Assembly (NCBI RefSeq): GCF_034424315.1
Contig: NZ_CP139972.1
Location: 5,642,001-5,706,000, forward strand
From: Chitinophaga sancti
GTDB lineage: Bacteria > Bacteroidota > Bacteroidia > Chitinophagales > Chitinophagaceae
Direction: 5' to 3'
DNA: 64,000 bases
Every line of letters begins with the position of its first letter. The stretch's first letter is position 1. The position numbers and the translations under genes were made by a program. Shown here piece after piece: positions 52,171 through 60,457 of this stretch. The notes beneath the pieces were generated by a model that did not search any database, was not told the origin of the DNA, and saw nothing but the letters and a program-made list of their open reading frames with translations.

Positions 52171-52322
52171 TATACGACATAATCTTTTGAGGATCTTTCA
52201 GACTTTAGGTTAAGCATTGTAGTGACATTAGCAACGAAAGTGGCTGGTGTCATGAATTAACATAAAGGCGGGTATTGGTCTTGTGAAGGCATGCTTCATT
52301 CGGGTGAAGCATGCTTTTTTTA
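52171..52322 (+). ncRNA. Possible small RNA upstream of an orphan terminator
   Basis: A TAAATTTG box (52157-52164) and a strong terminator (52287-52322) bracket about 150 nt without a coding frame, between the convergent L,D-transpeptidase and hydrolase genes. No -33 partner at normal distance. It may instead be the 3' tail of the transpeptidase mRNA. Confidence 0.25.
52287..52322 (+). terminator. Terminator between L,D-transpeptidase and hydrolase genes
   Basis: GCATGCTTCA pairs perfectly with TGAAGCATGC, 6-nt loop, then seven T. Confidence 0.8.
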
Positions 52323-53255
52323 TTTTGCGGCCAGAAAGGTACTTACGGCTTTTTTCCATTTAGGGCCTTCGTGTCTGCAAAAGGATTGGTGACCTGATTG
52401 GGTAAATATTACCAGTTGTTTGTGGTTGCTACCTAAGTGATTGAAGATGGATTTTGTTTCATCTCTGGTCACCCTGATATCATGCTCTCCCCAGCAGAGT
52501 AATACGGGCATTTTCAGCTTTTCTCCTTCTTTTGCAGGTTGATATCCCGGTCCCCAGAATCCGTGTTCTAAACCGCCCCAGATTGCCAGCAATTGAGAAA
52601 GTGGGGATTCCGGTAAATTGACAGCCCGCATACGGCTTCTGACGGCATCTGTTAGTGTTGCAAAAGGGCATTCCAGGATAACTTTTTCCGGCTGCAGGTG
52701 ATATTGTGGTATTGCTTTTAGAACGGCTGCTGCGCCCATGCTTACACCCCAGAGAATGATGGGCTTTTTTCCCCGTTTGCTGATATAATCATAAGCAGCT
52801 TTTACATCATCAGCTTCCCTGTAACCTATGGTACAGGAATTACCTTCACTGTTGCCATGACCTCTGAAGTCTGTGAGAAAGGTACTATATCCTAAATGAC
52901 GAAACCAGGCAGCTTCGGAAAGCCCGGGGCCTTTGTTGCCTCCATACCCGTGAAAAAGCAGCACCGTTCCCCTGGAATTAGGTACAGGTATATACCAGCA
53001 GGAGAGATGCAGGCCATTTGTAGTAGGCAGGTTTACAGGAATGTAGGTTGTATCAGGTATAGTATGAGAGACTGTTTTTGAAATGCGTACACCAAAGAGA
53101 ATGATCTTCAGTTTCCCAAGGGCATTCATCTGCTCAGGTTTACGATTGTCTGTAGTACCGGGTGCATAGAAATGGGTGAATTTATAAGCATGAAAGGCGG
53201 CGACAATATTAAGGACTACAAAGAGAATAACCAGGGTACGTTTAAGCAGCTTCAT
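52320..53255 (-). CDS. Alpha/beta hydrolase (S33/YfhR-like), membrane-anchored
   Basis: 311 aa from ATG 53255. An N-terminal membrane helix or signal (LVILFVVLNIVAAF) is followed by an alpha/beta-hydrolase fold: oxyanion region LLFHGYGGNKGPG, nucleophile elbow LWGVSMGAAAVL (Ser in GxSxG), acid in LLCWGEHDIRVT and catalytic His in TQSGHQSFC. Resembles YfhR/BEM46-type serine esterases. Substrate unknown. Confidence 0.85.
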   Translation of the reverse strand: MKLLKRTLVILFVVLNIVAAFHAYKFTHFYAPGTTDNRKPEQMNALGKLKIILFGVRISKTVSHTIPDTTYIPVNLPTTNGLHLSCWYIPVPNSRGTVLLFHGYGGNKGPGLSEAAWFRHLGYSTFLTDFRGHGNSEGNSCTIGYREADDVKAAYDYISKRGKKPIILWGVSMGAAAVLKAIPQYHLQPEKVILECPFATLTDAVRSRMRAVNLPESPLSQLLAIWGGLEHGFWGPGYQPAKEGEKLKMPVLLCWGEHDIRVTRDETKSIFNHLGSNHKQLVIFTQSGHQSFCRHEGPKWKKAVSTFLAAK

Positions 53256-53282
53256 GGGGAACAAGGTAGCCGATTTTTCCTT

Positions 53283-53319
53283 TTAAAACAATGCTTCTGC
53301 CATTGGCAGAAGCATTGTT
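53283..53319 (-). terminator. Terminator after acs
   Basis: AACAATGCTTCTGCC pairs perfectly with its complement (15 bp), 3-nt loop, then TTTTAAAA on the minus strand. Confidence 0.75.
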
Positions 53320-53326
53320 AATTATA

Positions 53327-55240
53327 TTATTGTTTGCCTCTTTTGATGTCGTCTACTACGCCCGGATCCAGCAGGGTGGAGGTGTCGCCGAGGTTCTCCA
53401 TTTCGCCTTCAGCTATTTTGCGGAGAATACGACGCATGATCTTACCGGATCTGGTTTTAGGTAATCCGGCTACAAACTGGATCTTATCCGGTTTGGCAAT
53501 AGGGCCAATGATACGGGATACGGTCTGGAGGATATCTTTCTTTGTCAGTTCGGGATCATGAGCCATTTTCTCTGCGATGACGAATGCATAGATACCTTGT
53601 CCTTTGATGTCGTGCGGATATCCTACTACAGCGCTTTCTACCACACCTGCGTGCATGTTGATGGCATTTTCTACTTCGGCAGTACCGATACGGTGTCCGC
53701 TTACATTCAGTACATCATCCACACGGCCGGTGATGCGGTAGTAACCATCTTCATCGCGGAGACAGCCATCGCCAGTGAAGTAGAGGTTATTGTAGGTTGC
53801 GAAGTAGGTGGTGCGGCAGCGTTCGTGGTCACCGTAAGTAGTACGCAGCATGCCGGGCCACGGGTATTTAATGCAAAGGTTACCGTTCACGTTATTGCCG
53901 GTGATTTCCTGGCCTCTTTCATCAACAAGAATAGGCTGAACACCTGGCAGTGGGAGTGTGGCATAACCTGGTTTTTCGTGTGTAATACCGGCTATAGGCG
54001 TAATCATAATACCACCGGTTTCAGTTTGCCACCAGGTGTCTACGATTGGACAACGTCCTTTGCCGATATTGTCTTTGAACCAATGCCATGCTTCTTCATT
54101 GATTGGTTCTCCTACGCTACCCAGTTTTTTCAGGGAGCTCAGGTCTTTGTGATTTACCGGGCCCAGACCGTAACCCATGAGGCTGCGGATGGCTGTTGGT
54201 GCGGTATAGAGGGTGTTGACACGGAACTTGTCGGTGATAGACCACAGGCGACCTGCATCCGGCCAGGTAGGCACCCCTTCGAACATTACAGTGGTAGCAC
54301 CGGCGCTGAGCGGGCCGTAGATAATATAGCTATGACCGGTAATCCAGCCTACGTCGGCAGTACAGAAATATACTTCACCGGGCTGGTACTGGAATGTATT
54401 TACAAAGGTATAATTGGCATATACCATGTACCCGCCGGTGGTATGCACCACTCCTTTAGGTTTGCCGGTAGAGCCGGATGTATAGAGGATGAAGAGCATA
54501 TCTTCAGCATCCATTTCTTCGGCAGGGCAGGGAGGGTTGCCCATGGTTTCTACCTGTTTGATCTCATCTTCCCACCACAGGTCACGGCCTTTGATCATAC
54601 TCACAGGAGTGCGGGTGCGGGTACATACGATCACTTTCTTTACGGAAGGGCAGGCGATGAGTGCATCGTCAATTACAGATTTGAGTGGAATATCTTTATT
54701 ACCACGGAAGGCGCCATCGCAGGTAATGACGAGGCTGGCCTGGGCATCCTGGATCCTGTCAGCGATAGATTGCGCGCTGAATCCACCAAATACCACGGAG
54801 TGAACGGCACCGATACGGGCGCAGGCCAGTACGGCAATAGCCAGTTCAGGGATCATGCCCATGTAGATGCAGACGCGGTCTCCTTTCTTAACACCATTAT
54901 TTTTGAGGACGTTTGCAAACTGGCAAACTTTGTTATAAAGGTCTCTATAAGTAATAACGCGGTGACGTTCTTCCGGATCATTTGGCTCCCAGATGATAGC
55001 TGGCGTGTTGCCTGATGTACCAAGGTGGCGATCGAGGCAATTCTCTGTAATATTGAGTTTGCCACCGACGAACCATTTTACATTTGGATCTTTGAAGTTC
55101 CATTCCAGGACTTTATCCCATTTGCGGCGCCAATAAAAATGATCAGCTATATTGGCCCAAAATCCTTCGGGATCCATAACGCTCTGCTGATATTGGTGTT
55201 GATAATCTTCTAAGCTCCTAATCTGGTAAGGATAAGCCAT
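53327..55240 (-). CDS. acs: Acetyl-CoA synthetase (AMP-forming)
   Basis: 637 aa. N-terminal cap FWANIADHFYWRRKWDKVLE; adenylation motif YTSGSTGKPKGVVHTTGGY; WWQTETGGIMITP; YFTGDGCLRDEDGYYRITGRVDDV; and the C-terminal PKTRSGKIMRRILRKIA, whose Lys is the site of regulatory acetylation in known Acs. It converts acetate, ATP and CoA to acetyl-CoA. Length and motifs are full. ATG 55240. Confidence 0.96.
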   Translation of the reverse strand: MAYPYQIRSLEDYQHQYQQSVMDPEGFWANIADHFYWRRKWDKVLEWNFKDPNVKWFVGGKLNITENCLDRHLGTSGNTPAIIWEPNDPEERHRVITYRDLYNKVCQFANVLKNNGVKKGDRVCIYMGMIPELAIAVLACARIGAVHSVVFGGFSAQSIADRIQDAQASLVITCDGAFRGNKDIPLKSVIDDALIACPSVKKVIVCTRTRTPVSMIKGRDLWWEDEIKQVETMGNPPCPAEEMDAEDMLFILYTSGSTGKPKGVVHTTGGYMVYANYTFVNTFQYQPGEVYFCTADVGWITGHSYIIYGPLSAGATTVMFEGVPTWPDAGRLWSITDKFRVNTLYTAPTAIRSLMGYGLGPVNHKDLSSLKKLGSVGEPINEEAWHWFKDNIGKGRCPIVDTWWQTETGGIMITPIAGITHEKPGYATLPLPGVQPILVDERGQEITGNNVNGNLCIKYPWPGMLRTTYGDHERCRTTYFATYNNLYFTGDGCLRDEDGYYRITGRVDDVLNVSGHRIGTAEVENAINMHAGVVESAVVGYPHDIKGQGIYAFVIAEKMAHDPELTKKDILQTVSRIIGPIAKPDKIQFVAGLPKTRSGKIMRRILRKIAEGEMENLGDTSTLLDPGVVDDIKRGKQ

Positions 55241-55432
55241 GGCTGCAATCAGTTTTTGTGTTGGTCAATAAGTAATAACGTGCGCGTAATGTGTGCAGCT
55301 TAAATTTAATAAAATTGGGGAATACGTGGTAGTCATTAACTGTTTATAAGCAAATATTAACGTAAATAGGGGAATAACTGATATGCCTTTTACTATCACC
55401 TTTAAGAATAATCAAAAAGAATAGTAAATACC

Positions 55433-55448
55433 CTCCGGACCGGAGGCG
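55433..55448. repeat. GC-rich palindrome downstream of the 55475 gene
   Basis: CCCTCCGGACCGGAGG-type near-palindrome in an otherwise AT-rich intergenic region; possible weak terminator for the gene at 55475-55768. Confidence 0.35.
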
Positions 55449-55474
55449 AAAATTACGGTAGCAGGATGGAATGC

Positions 55475-55768
55475 CTAATTCCTGCCATTCCTTTTGCGAT
55501 ACTTCTCACAATAATCCCAGAATTCTTTGTAGACTTCGTCGGATACTGCAATAATTTTTTCCTTTTCTGCATTACTGAGTAAAGGAATGATCGCTTCTTT
55601 TTCTCCATCTACCATTCTGTAGGTAGGACGCATTTTGCGATAAAAGGTTGGAATGCTCCAGTTACATTCGGCACAAACGCGTTCCCGAAATGTAAGGGGC
55701 AAACTAACCATTCTTGAGTGCAGATCTGCCATGAGATTCATTGCCTCGTTGCCGTTTGGTTTTGTCAT
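55475..55768 (-). CDS. Hypothetical protein (97 aa), possible HTH
   Basis: Not recognised. SLPLTFRERVCAECNWSIPTFYRKMR looks (read in parts) like a helix-turn-helix with recognition helix WSIPTFYRKM, followed by an acidic and basic helical C-terminus (EKEKIIAVSDEVYKEFWDYC). No signal or membrane segment. ATG 55768. It is transcribed away from the double-HTH gene at 56139 across a 370-bp AT-rich region; no regulatory element beyond the AT-richness can be named there. Confidence 0.6.
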   Translation of the reverse strand: MTKPNGNEAMNLMADLHSRMVSLPLTFRERVCAECNWSIPTFYRKMRPTYRMVDGEKEAIIPLLSNAEKEKIIAVSDEVYKEFWDYCEKYRKRNGRN

Positions 55769-56138
55769 CTTGTATGGTTTTATTCTCTGGGATTGTTGGT
55801 TGCAAGTTGTTGATAATTATGTCATTACAATAACAGTCATGCCCTTTCTAACAAAGCTATTTATATTTTTATAACTTAACCAATATCTGCACAATTATTT
55901 CATAAATTACTAAAAACCTTGTTATTATAAATTTATATTGTTTATAAATGTCAACTTTTTTCTCCGAATCTACAATCAGACTGCTTGATTTATAACGGAA
56001 TTTGTCATCTTGCTCCGCTAAGTATGGCGTAACTATATTGTCTATATGAAAGGGCAATTAGGATAATGAAATGAAATTTATTATTATATTGTATGAATTG
56101 CACCTAAAAGCGATAACAGTTAGTAAAATCAAGCATAC
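55769..56138. other. 370-bp AT-rich divergent intergenic region
   Basis: No coding frame, tRNA or recognisable repeat. It is noticeably more AT-rich than the neighbouring genes and lies between two divergent small DNA-binding-like genes, so it probably contains both promoters. Confidence 0.5.
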
Positions 56139-56762
56139 ATGTCCAGGTTAATCCATATGGGCCAGCGCCTGAAGCAAATCTTAAAGCAGCGAAAGATTAA
56201 GATTGTTGACTTTGCAGATATGGCCGGTTTCACGAACCAAATAGCCCATTACCATCTACGAAAAAGCGATATGAAACGAAGTACATTAGAAAAATTCTGT
56301 GAGATCATCAGTATCTCGCCGGATGATTTCTATGAATGGAACAGTGTTTCTATTGTTAACGGCGAAAAGCCTCCCGGTTCTGCAGTATTACACCACGGCC
56401 ACAGATTGATGGAATTGATCAGTGAGCGGGGATTAAACAAAACCAGGTTGGCCAAGCGGCTGGGAATGTCGAGGCGAACCATGTACAATCTCTTTGATAA
56501 AGAACTTTTTGGAAGTGAAGAATTGGACAAGGTGTCCAGAGCACTTGAAATAAGTTCCACTGGTTTCCTTCACCCCGGATCAATGGAAGATACCCGGATA
56601 GCAGATAGTGATGAAATGCTTGCTTTGAGGGAAAAATATTACAAGTTGCTGGAAGAACACAATTTGTTGTTGAAGACCCATTCCTCATTAAAAGAAGCAC
56701 TCGAGCAGGCCAAGAAAGAAAATTTACAATTACGTAAGCTAGCCCGGTCCAAAAAGGGCTAA
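56139..56762 (+). CDS. Two-HTH protein with C-terminal coiled coil
   Basis: 207 aa. Two XRE-like helix-turn-helix segments: about residues 7-60 (GQRLKQILKQRKIKIVDFAD, TNQIAHYHLRKSDMKRSTLE) and about 88-140 (HRLMELISERGLNKTRLAKR, LGMSRRTMYNLFDKELFG). The last 45 residues (REKYYKLLEEHNLLLKTHSS, LEQAKKENLQLRKLARSKKG) form a heptad-type coiled coil. Probably a dimeric DNA-binding regulator; targets unknown. ATG 56139. Confidence 0.75.
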   Translation: MSRLIHMGQRLKQILKQRKIKIVDFADMAGFTNQIAHYHLRKSDMKRSTLEKFCEIISISPDDFYEWNSVSIVNGEKPPGSAVLHHGHRLMELISERGLNKTRLAKRLGMSRRTMYNLFDKELFGSEELDKVSRALEISSTGFLHPGSMEDTRIADSDEMLALREKYYKLLEEHNLLLKTHSSLKEALEQAKKENLQLRKLARSKKG

Positions 56763-56946
56763 TTGAACCAGTGTTAATCTACCTATCAGAAAACCTGTTT
56801 TAAAAACCTATTCTGTATTAAATAGCGCACCATTTTCTTAATTCCATCGTCGAGCGTATTTTGTTGTACTTAGTAAGTGTTACTATTTCTACAATAAGCA
56901 ATATATTGCTAATCCCGATTCCAGGATTTAAAAAATTGTTACTGAT

Positions 56947-57426
56947 ATGAATTATTTGCCTGGTGCATTTGATACTCCTTTGTGGTATATCGTTATGCAC
57001 TTAAAAGGGGCTTCTGGTATTCTTACGCAAAAGAGATATTGCGATGTACTGGCGCGCAGGTTAAACCGCGATCAGGCAAATAGTCTGATCAGCGTGGATG
57101 ATTACCTGTTGCTACCGGATGCTATGTACCTGATGGTGCAGGAAGAAGCCCTGAAGCTGGATCTGTGGTGGCCCGCTTTCAGAGATCAGCTGCTGGAAGA
57201 GTTAAAGGAATTATACATGGCAGAGCTGATTGCCGGGGGCACAGCGGCACCCGTTGTTAACCTGGTGTGGGAGCCTGTAACGTATGAGTTAATCACGGGG
57301 CCGGAAGCCTTTGAGCACAGGGCAAATGAAATGTTATTCCTGCCCGTGCGCAAAGGCCTGGCACCAGATCCGGAATACTATCCTTATAACAGTGTTAATA
57401 ATAAAGCAGGAATAGACTTACAATAA
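56947..57426 (+). CDS. Hypothetical protein (159 aa)
   Basis: Not recognised. Mainly helical, with Trp- and Tyr-rich stretches (FDTPLWYIVMHLKG, WWPAFRDQLLEELKELY) and a C-terminal PEYYPYNSVNNKAG. No signal peptide or membrane helix. It overlaps the convergent deoxynucleotidase gene by 9 bp at the 3' end. The 184 bp upstream hold no recognised element. Confidence 0.55.
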   Translation: MNYLPGAFDTPLWYIVMHLKGASGILTQKRYCDVLARRLNRDQANSLISVDDYLLLPDAMYLMVQEEALKLDLWWPAFRDQLLEELKELYMAELIAGGTAAPVVNLVWEPVTYELITGPEAFEHRANEMLFLPVRKGLAPDPEYYPYNSVNNKAGIDLQ

Positions 57427-57939
57427 GATCTGACCTACTTCTTCCCAGCTGTTTACGCGTTTGTATCCAGAAATATTAACATTGTGAGGTGCTGTAAACA
57501 TCAGCGGTTCACCTTTAAAATATTGCAGGTTTTTCACATGATCATCGATCATGTAATCGGCATGCACAATGGTTTTGGATCCACAGAAAACAATACGCTC
57601 CCATCCGATAAAAGGGAAGTGTTCTTTTAACCAGTCCAGTTTTTCAACTAAGGACTGCGGAAATTCCATGGCTGCCGATACGATGAAAACTTCGTGTTTG
57701 TCAAATAATGCTTTGACTACTTCCTGGCAGTCTTTGATAACAGGTTTATTTCTGAAGAATCCCGGTTCGTACAGGAATCCCCTGATAATCTCTTTGCCCC
57801 CGGGGAAACCTTCTGTTTCCGGTAGACCCATCAGGGAATTCCTGTCTATTGTTTCACCATAGCGCTCCGCGTACCAGTTAATATATTGCTGGCAGGTATC
57901 TGCCATTACTCCATCCATGTCTATTGCTATTCTTGCCAT
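57418..57939 (-). CDS. 5'(3')-deoxyribonucleotidase (NT5C-type, HAD superfamily)
   Basis: 173 aa. HAD motif I IAIDMDGVMADTC with the nucleophilic Asp, GFFRNKPVIKDCQEVVKAL, motif II VFIVSAAMEFP, and motif IV CGSKTIVHADYMIDDHVKNL. Matches the NT5C family that dephosphorylates deoxyribonucleotides. ATG 57939. It is divergent from the DeoR-type regulator across a 94-bp region full of TTGCAA sites. Confidence 0.88.
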   Translation of the reverse strand: MARIAIDMDGVMADTCQQYINWYAERYGETIDRNSLMGLPETEGFPGGKEIIRGFLYEPGFFRNKPVIKDCQEVVKALFDKHEVFIVSAAMEFPQSLVEKLDWLKEHFPFIGWERIVFCGSKTIVHADYMIDDHVKNLQYFKGEPLMFTAPHNVNISGYKRVNSWEEVGQILL

Positions 57940-57942
57940 ATT

Positions 57943-58030
57943 TTGCGATTTATTGCAAAGTTATGCAAATGTTACAAAGTTAATAGCAGAATGTTGCAAG
58001 AATTTAGTTAATATTGCAAGAAATTGCAAG
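57943..58030. promoter_or_regulatory. Helically phased TTGCAA cluster between the nucleotidase and DeoR-type genes
   Basis: TTGCAA (itself a palindrome) at 57953, 57994, 58014 and 58024, ATGCAA at 57963 and TTTGCG at 57943. Spacings are close to multiples of 10. The cluster covers the whole divergent promoter region and is a candidate operator for the adjacent DeoR-type protein. Confidence 0.55.
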
Positions 58031-58033
58031 AAT

Positions 58034-58780
58034 ATGCTGAAAGAGGAACGTTTTGAGTACATCCTCAGAAAGTTACAGGCAGATCATAAGGTATTACATA
58101 CAGAGCTAAGTAATGACTTAAATGTATCAGAAGATACTGTACGTCGTGACCTGGAGGCCCTGGCGGCAAGTGGTTTGTTGACCAAAGTAAGGGGAGGGGC
58201 AATTCCCCACTCTCCCAATCCTTTCAATTTTACGGAGAGAATAGCCATTCACGAAGATGACAAAAGAGCGATTGCGGAAAAGGCGCTTTCTTTTTTGCAC
58301 AATGGGCAGACTATAATAATGGATGGTGGTACTACCACTTATGCACTCGCTAAGTTATTTCCTGCTGCCTTACAGTTGACGGTTGTTACGCCCAGTATTC
58401 CCATTGCAATGCTATTGATGGAGCATCCGGGCGTGGAGGTCATTCTTTCGGGTGGGCGTGTTTTCAAAAGTTCGCAGGTAACAGCAGGAATAGAAACGAT
58501 TCGTATGCTCGAGAAGCTACGTGCTGATATCTGTTTTATGGGGGTATGTAGTTTGCATACAGAAGTAGGTGTAACCGGTCCTCATCTGGATGAAGCGAAC
58601 GTGAAAAATGTGATGGTACAGTCTGCAAGTAAGGTGATTGCACTTGTAACAAGCGAAAAAATGGGAACAGCGGAACCATATAAAGTCTGTGGAATAAGAG
58701 AGTTGGATACGATTATAACCGATGAGGCAGGATTAGCGATGGCAGGCCCTTACAGGGAGTTGGGTATTAATGTGAGCTGA
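58034..58780 (+). CDS. DeoR/GlpR family transcriptional regulator
   Basis: 248 aa from ATG 58034 (MLKEERFEYILRKLQADHKV). N-terminal winged HTH: ELSNDLNVSEDTVRRDLEAL and GLLTKVRGGAIPH; C-terminal DeoR sugar-phosphate sensor with IIMDGGTTTYALAKL, ILSGGRVFKSSQVT and MGVCSLHTEVGVTGP. Usually repressors released by a phosphorylated sugar. The frame stays open upstream to 57917 without similarity. An MFS gene follows after 14 bp and is the likely target. Confidence 0.93.
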   Translation: MLKEERFEYILRKLQADHKVLHTELSNDLNVSEDTVRRDLEALAASGLLTKVRGGAIPHSPNPFNFTERIAIHEDDKRAIAEKALSFLHNGQTIIMDGGTTTYALAKLFPAALQLTVVTPSIPIAMLLMEHPGVEVILSGGRVFKSSQVTAGIETIRMLEKLRADICFMGVCSLHTEVGVTGPHLDEANVKNVMVQSASKVIALVTSEKMGTAEPYKVCGIRELDTIITDEAGLAMAGPYRELGINVS

Positions 58781-58794
58781 TTTTAATTATCTAT

Positions 58795-59952
58795 ATGTTT
58801 CAGGTATTGACAGCAGGCCTTCCGCAACAGCGGCAGGCGCGCATTGCAGTGAGCGCACTATTTTTTTTAACGGGATTTTGCTTTTTTAGTTGGGCTACCC
58901 GTATTCCGGACATTCAGCAAAAATTACATCTTTCCGAAGGTCAGTTAGGTGGATTGTTATTGGCATTGCCGATAGGTTCTCTCTTGTCTATGCCGGCAGC
59001 TGGTGCATTGGTTGGTAAGTATGGAAGCCGGCAGGTGCTGCTGGTGTTTGGATTGTTGTATAGTCTTATCCTGCCTACACTTGGCTTAGCCGGGGAAACC
59101 TGGATCTTATTTGCACTATTGGTGGCATTTGGTTTTTGTGGCAACATTGCAAACATTGCCGTGAATACACAGGCGGTATTTGTAGAGAAAATGTACGGGC
59201 GGTCTGTGATGGCTTCCTTTCATGGCTTGTGGAGCTCAGGCGGCCTGGCGGGTTCTTTGCTGGCCTGGGGAATGCAGAAGTGGCATGTATTGCCATACCA
59301 GCACTTCCTGATAAGTATGGTGATTGTGTTTATCATTCTGGCTGTAAATATCAATCATGTGGTAAGGCATGATTATCAAACCGGCGGGAGTGAAGAAAAG
59401 CAGCCCCTATTTGTATTGCCTGACAAGTTCCTGATGATACTTGGTATTATTGCTTTCGCATCTATGATCTGCGAGGGTGCTATGTTTGACTGGAGCGGAG
59501 TATACTTCAGGAAAGTAATTCATGTGAATGTCGCGGTAGTAGGTACGAATGCTTTTATGAGTACGATGGCTTCTTTCCGCTTCCTGGCCGATTACCTGAA
59601 GCTGCGTTTTGGCGTAAAGCGGGTATTGCAGTTAAGTGGCGGCCTCATAGCCAGCGGGTTGTTGCTGGCAGTTGTGTTCCCTTATTTTACGACGGCTATT
59701 ATCGGGTTCCTGATGGTGGGTGCTGGTGTATCGGCTGTCGTTCCACTGGTATACAGTGCAGCAGGGCGTAGTAATACCATGACGCCCGGAATGGCGCTGG
59801 CGGCGGTGTCTACAATTGGTTACCTGGGATTCCTGTTTGGCCCGGTATTGATTGGCCTGGTAGCACAGATGAGCAGCCTGCGGGCCTCTTTCTTTCTCAT
59901 TGCCCTTATGGGTTTGTCAATTGCCGTGATGAGCAACAGGGTTAAAAATTAA
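58795..59952 (+). CDS. MFS transporter (YbjJ-like)
   Basis: 385 aa with about 12 membrane helices. ALFFLTGFCFFSWATRIPDI, the loop KYGSRQVLLVFG between helices 2 and 3, and the repeat arrangement fit the YbjJ/FucP-type MFS subfamily. Substrate unknown; pairing with a DeoR-type regulator suggests a sugar or nucleoside. It forms an operon with the regulator. Confidence 0.88.
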   Translation: MFQVLTAGLPQQRQARIAVSALFFLTGFCFFSWATRIPDIQQKLHLSEGQLGGLLLALPIGSLLSMPAAGALVGKYGSRQVLLVFGLLYSLILPTLGLAGETWILFALLVAFGFCGNIANIAVNTQAVFVEKMYGRSVMASFHGLWSSGGLAGSLLAWGMQKWHVLPYQHFLISMVIVFIILAVNINHVVRHDYQTGGSEEKQPLFVLPDKFLMILGIIAFASMICEGAMFDWSGVYFRKVIHVNVAVVGTNAFMSTMASFRFLADYLKLRFGVKRVLQLSGGLIASGLLLAVVFPYFTTAIIGFLMVGAGVSAVVPLVYSAAGRSNTMTPGMALAAVSTIGYLGFLFGPVLIGLVAQMSSLRASFFLIALMGLSIAVMSNRVKN

Positions 59953-59956
59953 AAAA

Positions 59957-59978
59957 GCATATCCAGGAATGGATATGC
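59957..59978 (+). terminator. Hairpin after the MFS gene
   Basis: GCATATCC pairs with GGATATGC, 6-nt loop, without a T-run; weak terminator candidate. Confidence 0.4.
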
Positions 59979-60015
59979 GCAGTCTCATACAAAAAGAAAA
60001 AACATTATTGATTTG

Positions 60016-60049
60016 GGGAAGGCACCTGGTTAAAAGCAGGTGCCTTCCC
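60016..60049 (+). terminator. Second hairpin after the MFS gene
   Basis: GGGAAGGCACCTG pairs perfectly with CAGGTGCCTTCCC, 8-nt loop, no T-run. Confidence 0.5.
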
Positions 60050-60354
60050 TGTATATGCTGGTAATAGTTTATAGTTTGATGATTTTATTCAAGATCATTT
60101 GGGTGTTAAGAAATTATTATATGTGCAAACATACAATGAGAAATGCTGTTATTTTATGGTAGAATGATAACTGGTAGGGGCCCAAAACAGTAACCAGCTG
60201 GTATTTAATTAATTATTAAAAAATGAAATATGTATCTATTGGATATCTGGTATTGGAGTCTTCCTAAATTATATATGATTAAATATTATTCATGAGGTGA
60301 ATTACAGGCTATTAGTGGATTTCAGGCAATGGAAACTGCCGCGTTTCAAGATTT

Positions 60355-60388
60355 ATTGCAACAATAAACTTTAATACTCTTAACTTTG
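60355..60388 (+). promoter_or_regulatory. Promoter of carB
   Basis: ATTG (60355-60358), 22 bp, TAACTTTG (60381-60388), 69 bp before the carB ATG. Confidence 0.5.
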
Positions 60389-60457
60389 CACGATTTTTTT
60401 GTCGGGTGAATGAGAAGAAAATCAGCCAGGTTTTAATTTTTTCAATTAAATACGCAA

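Larger units (their letters stand above)
59953..60457. other. 505-bp region between the MFS gene and carB
   Basis: No coding frame. It contains two hairpins (59957-59978 and 60016-60049) close to the MFS stop, an AT-rich stretch, and the carB promoter near 60355-60388. Confidence 0.6.

Noticed and set aside
54489..54803. Class D beta-lactamase gene as part of a mobile resistance island
   Set aside because: The only IS in the window is 33 kb from the beta-lactamase gene (42829-43641), and the flanks of that gene are ordinary chromosomal genes.
53558..55015. Long plus-strand frame (485 aa) opposite acs
   Set aside because: Antisense shadow of acs; His/Cys-rich translation typical of reverse frames of codon-biased genes.
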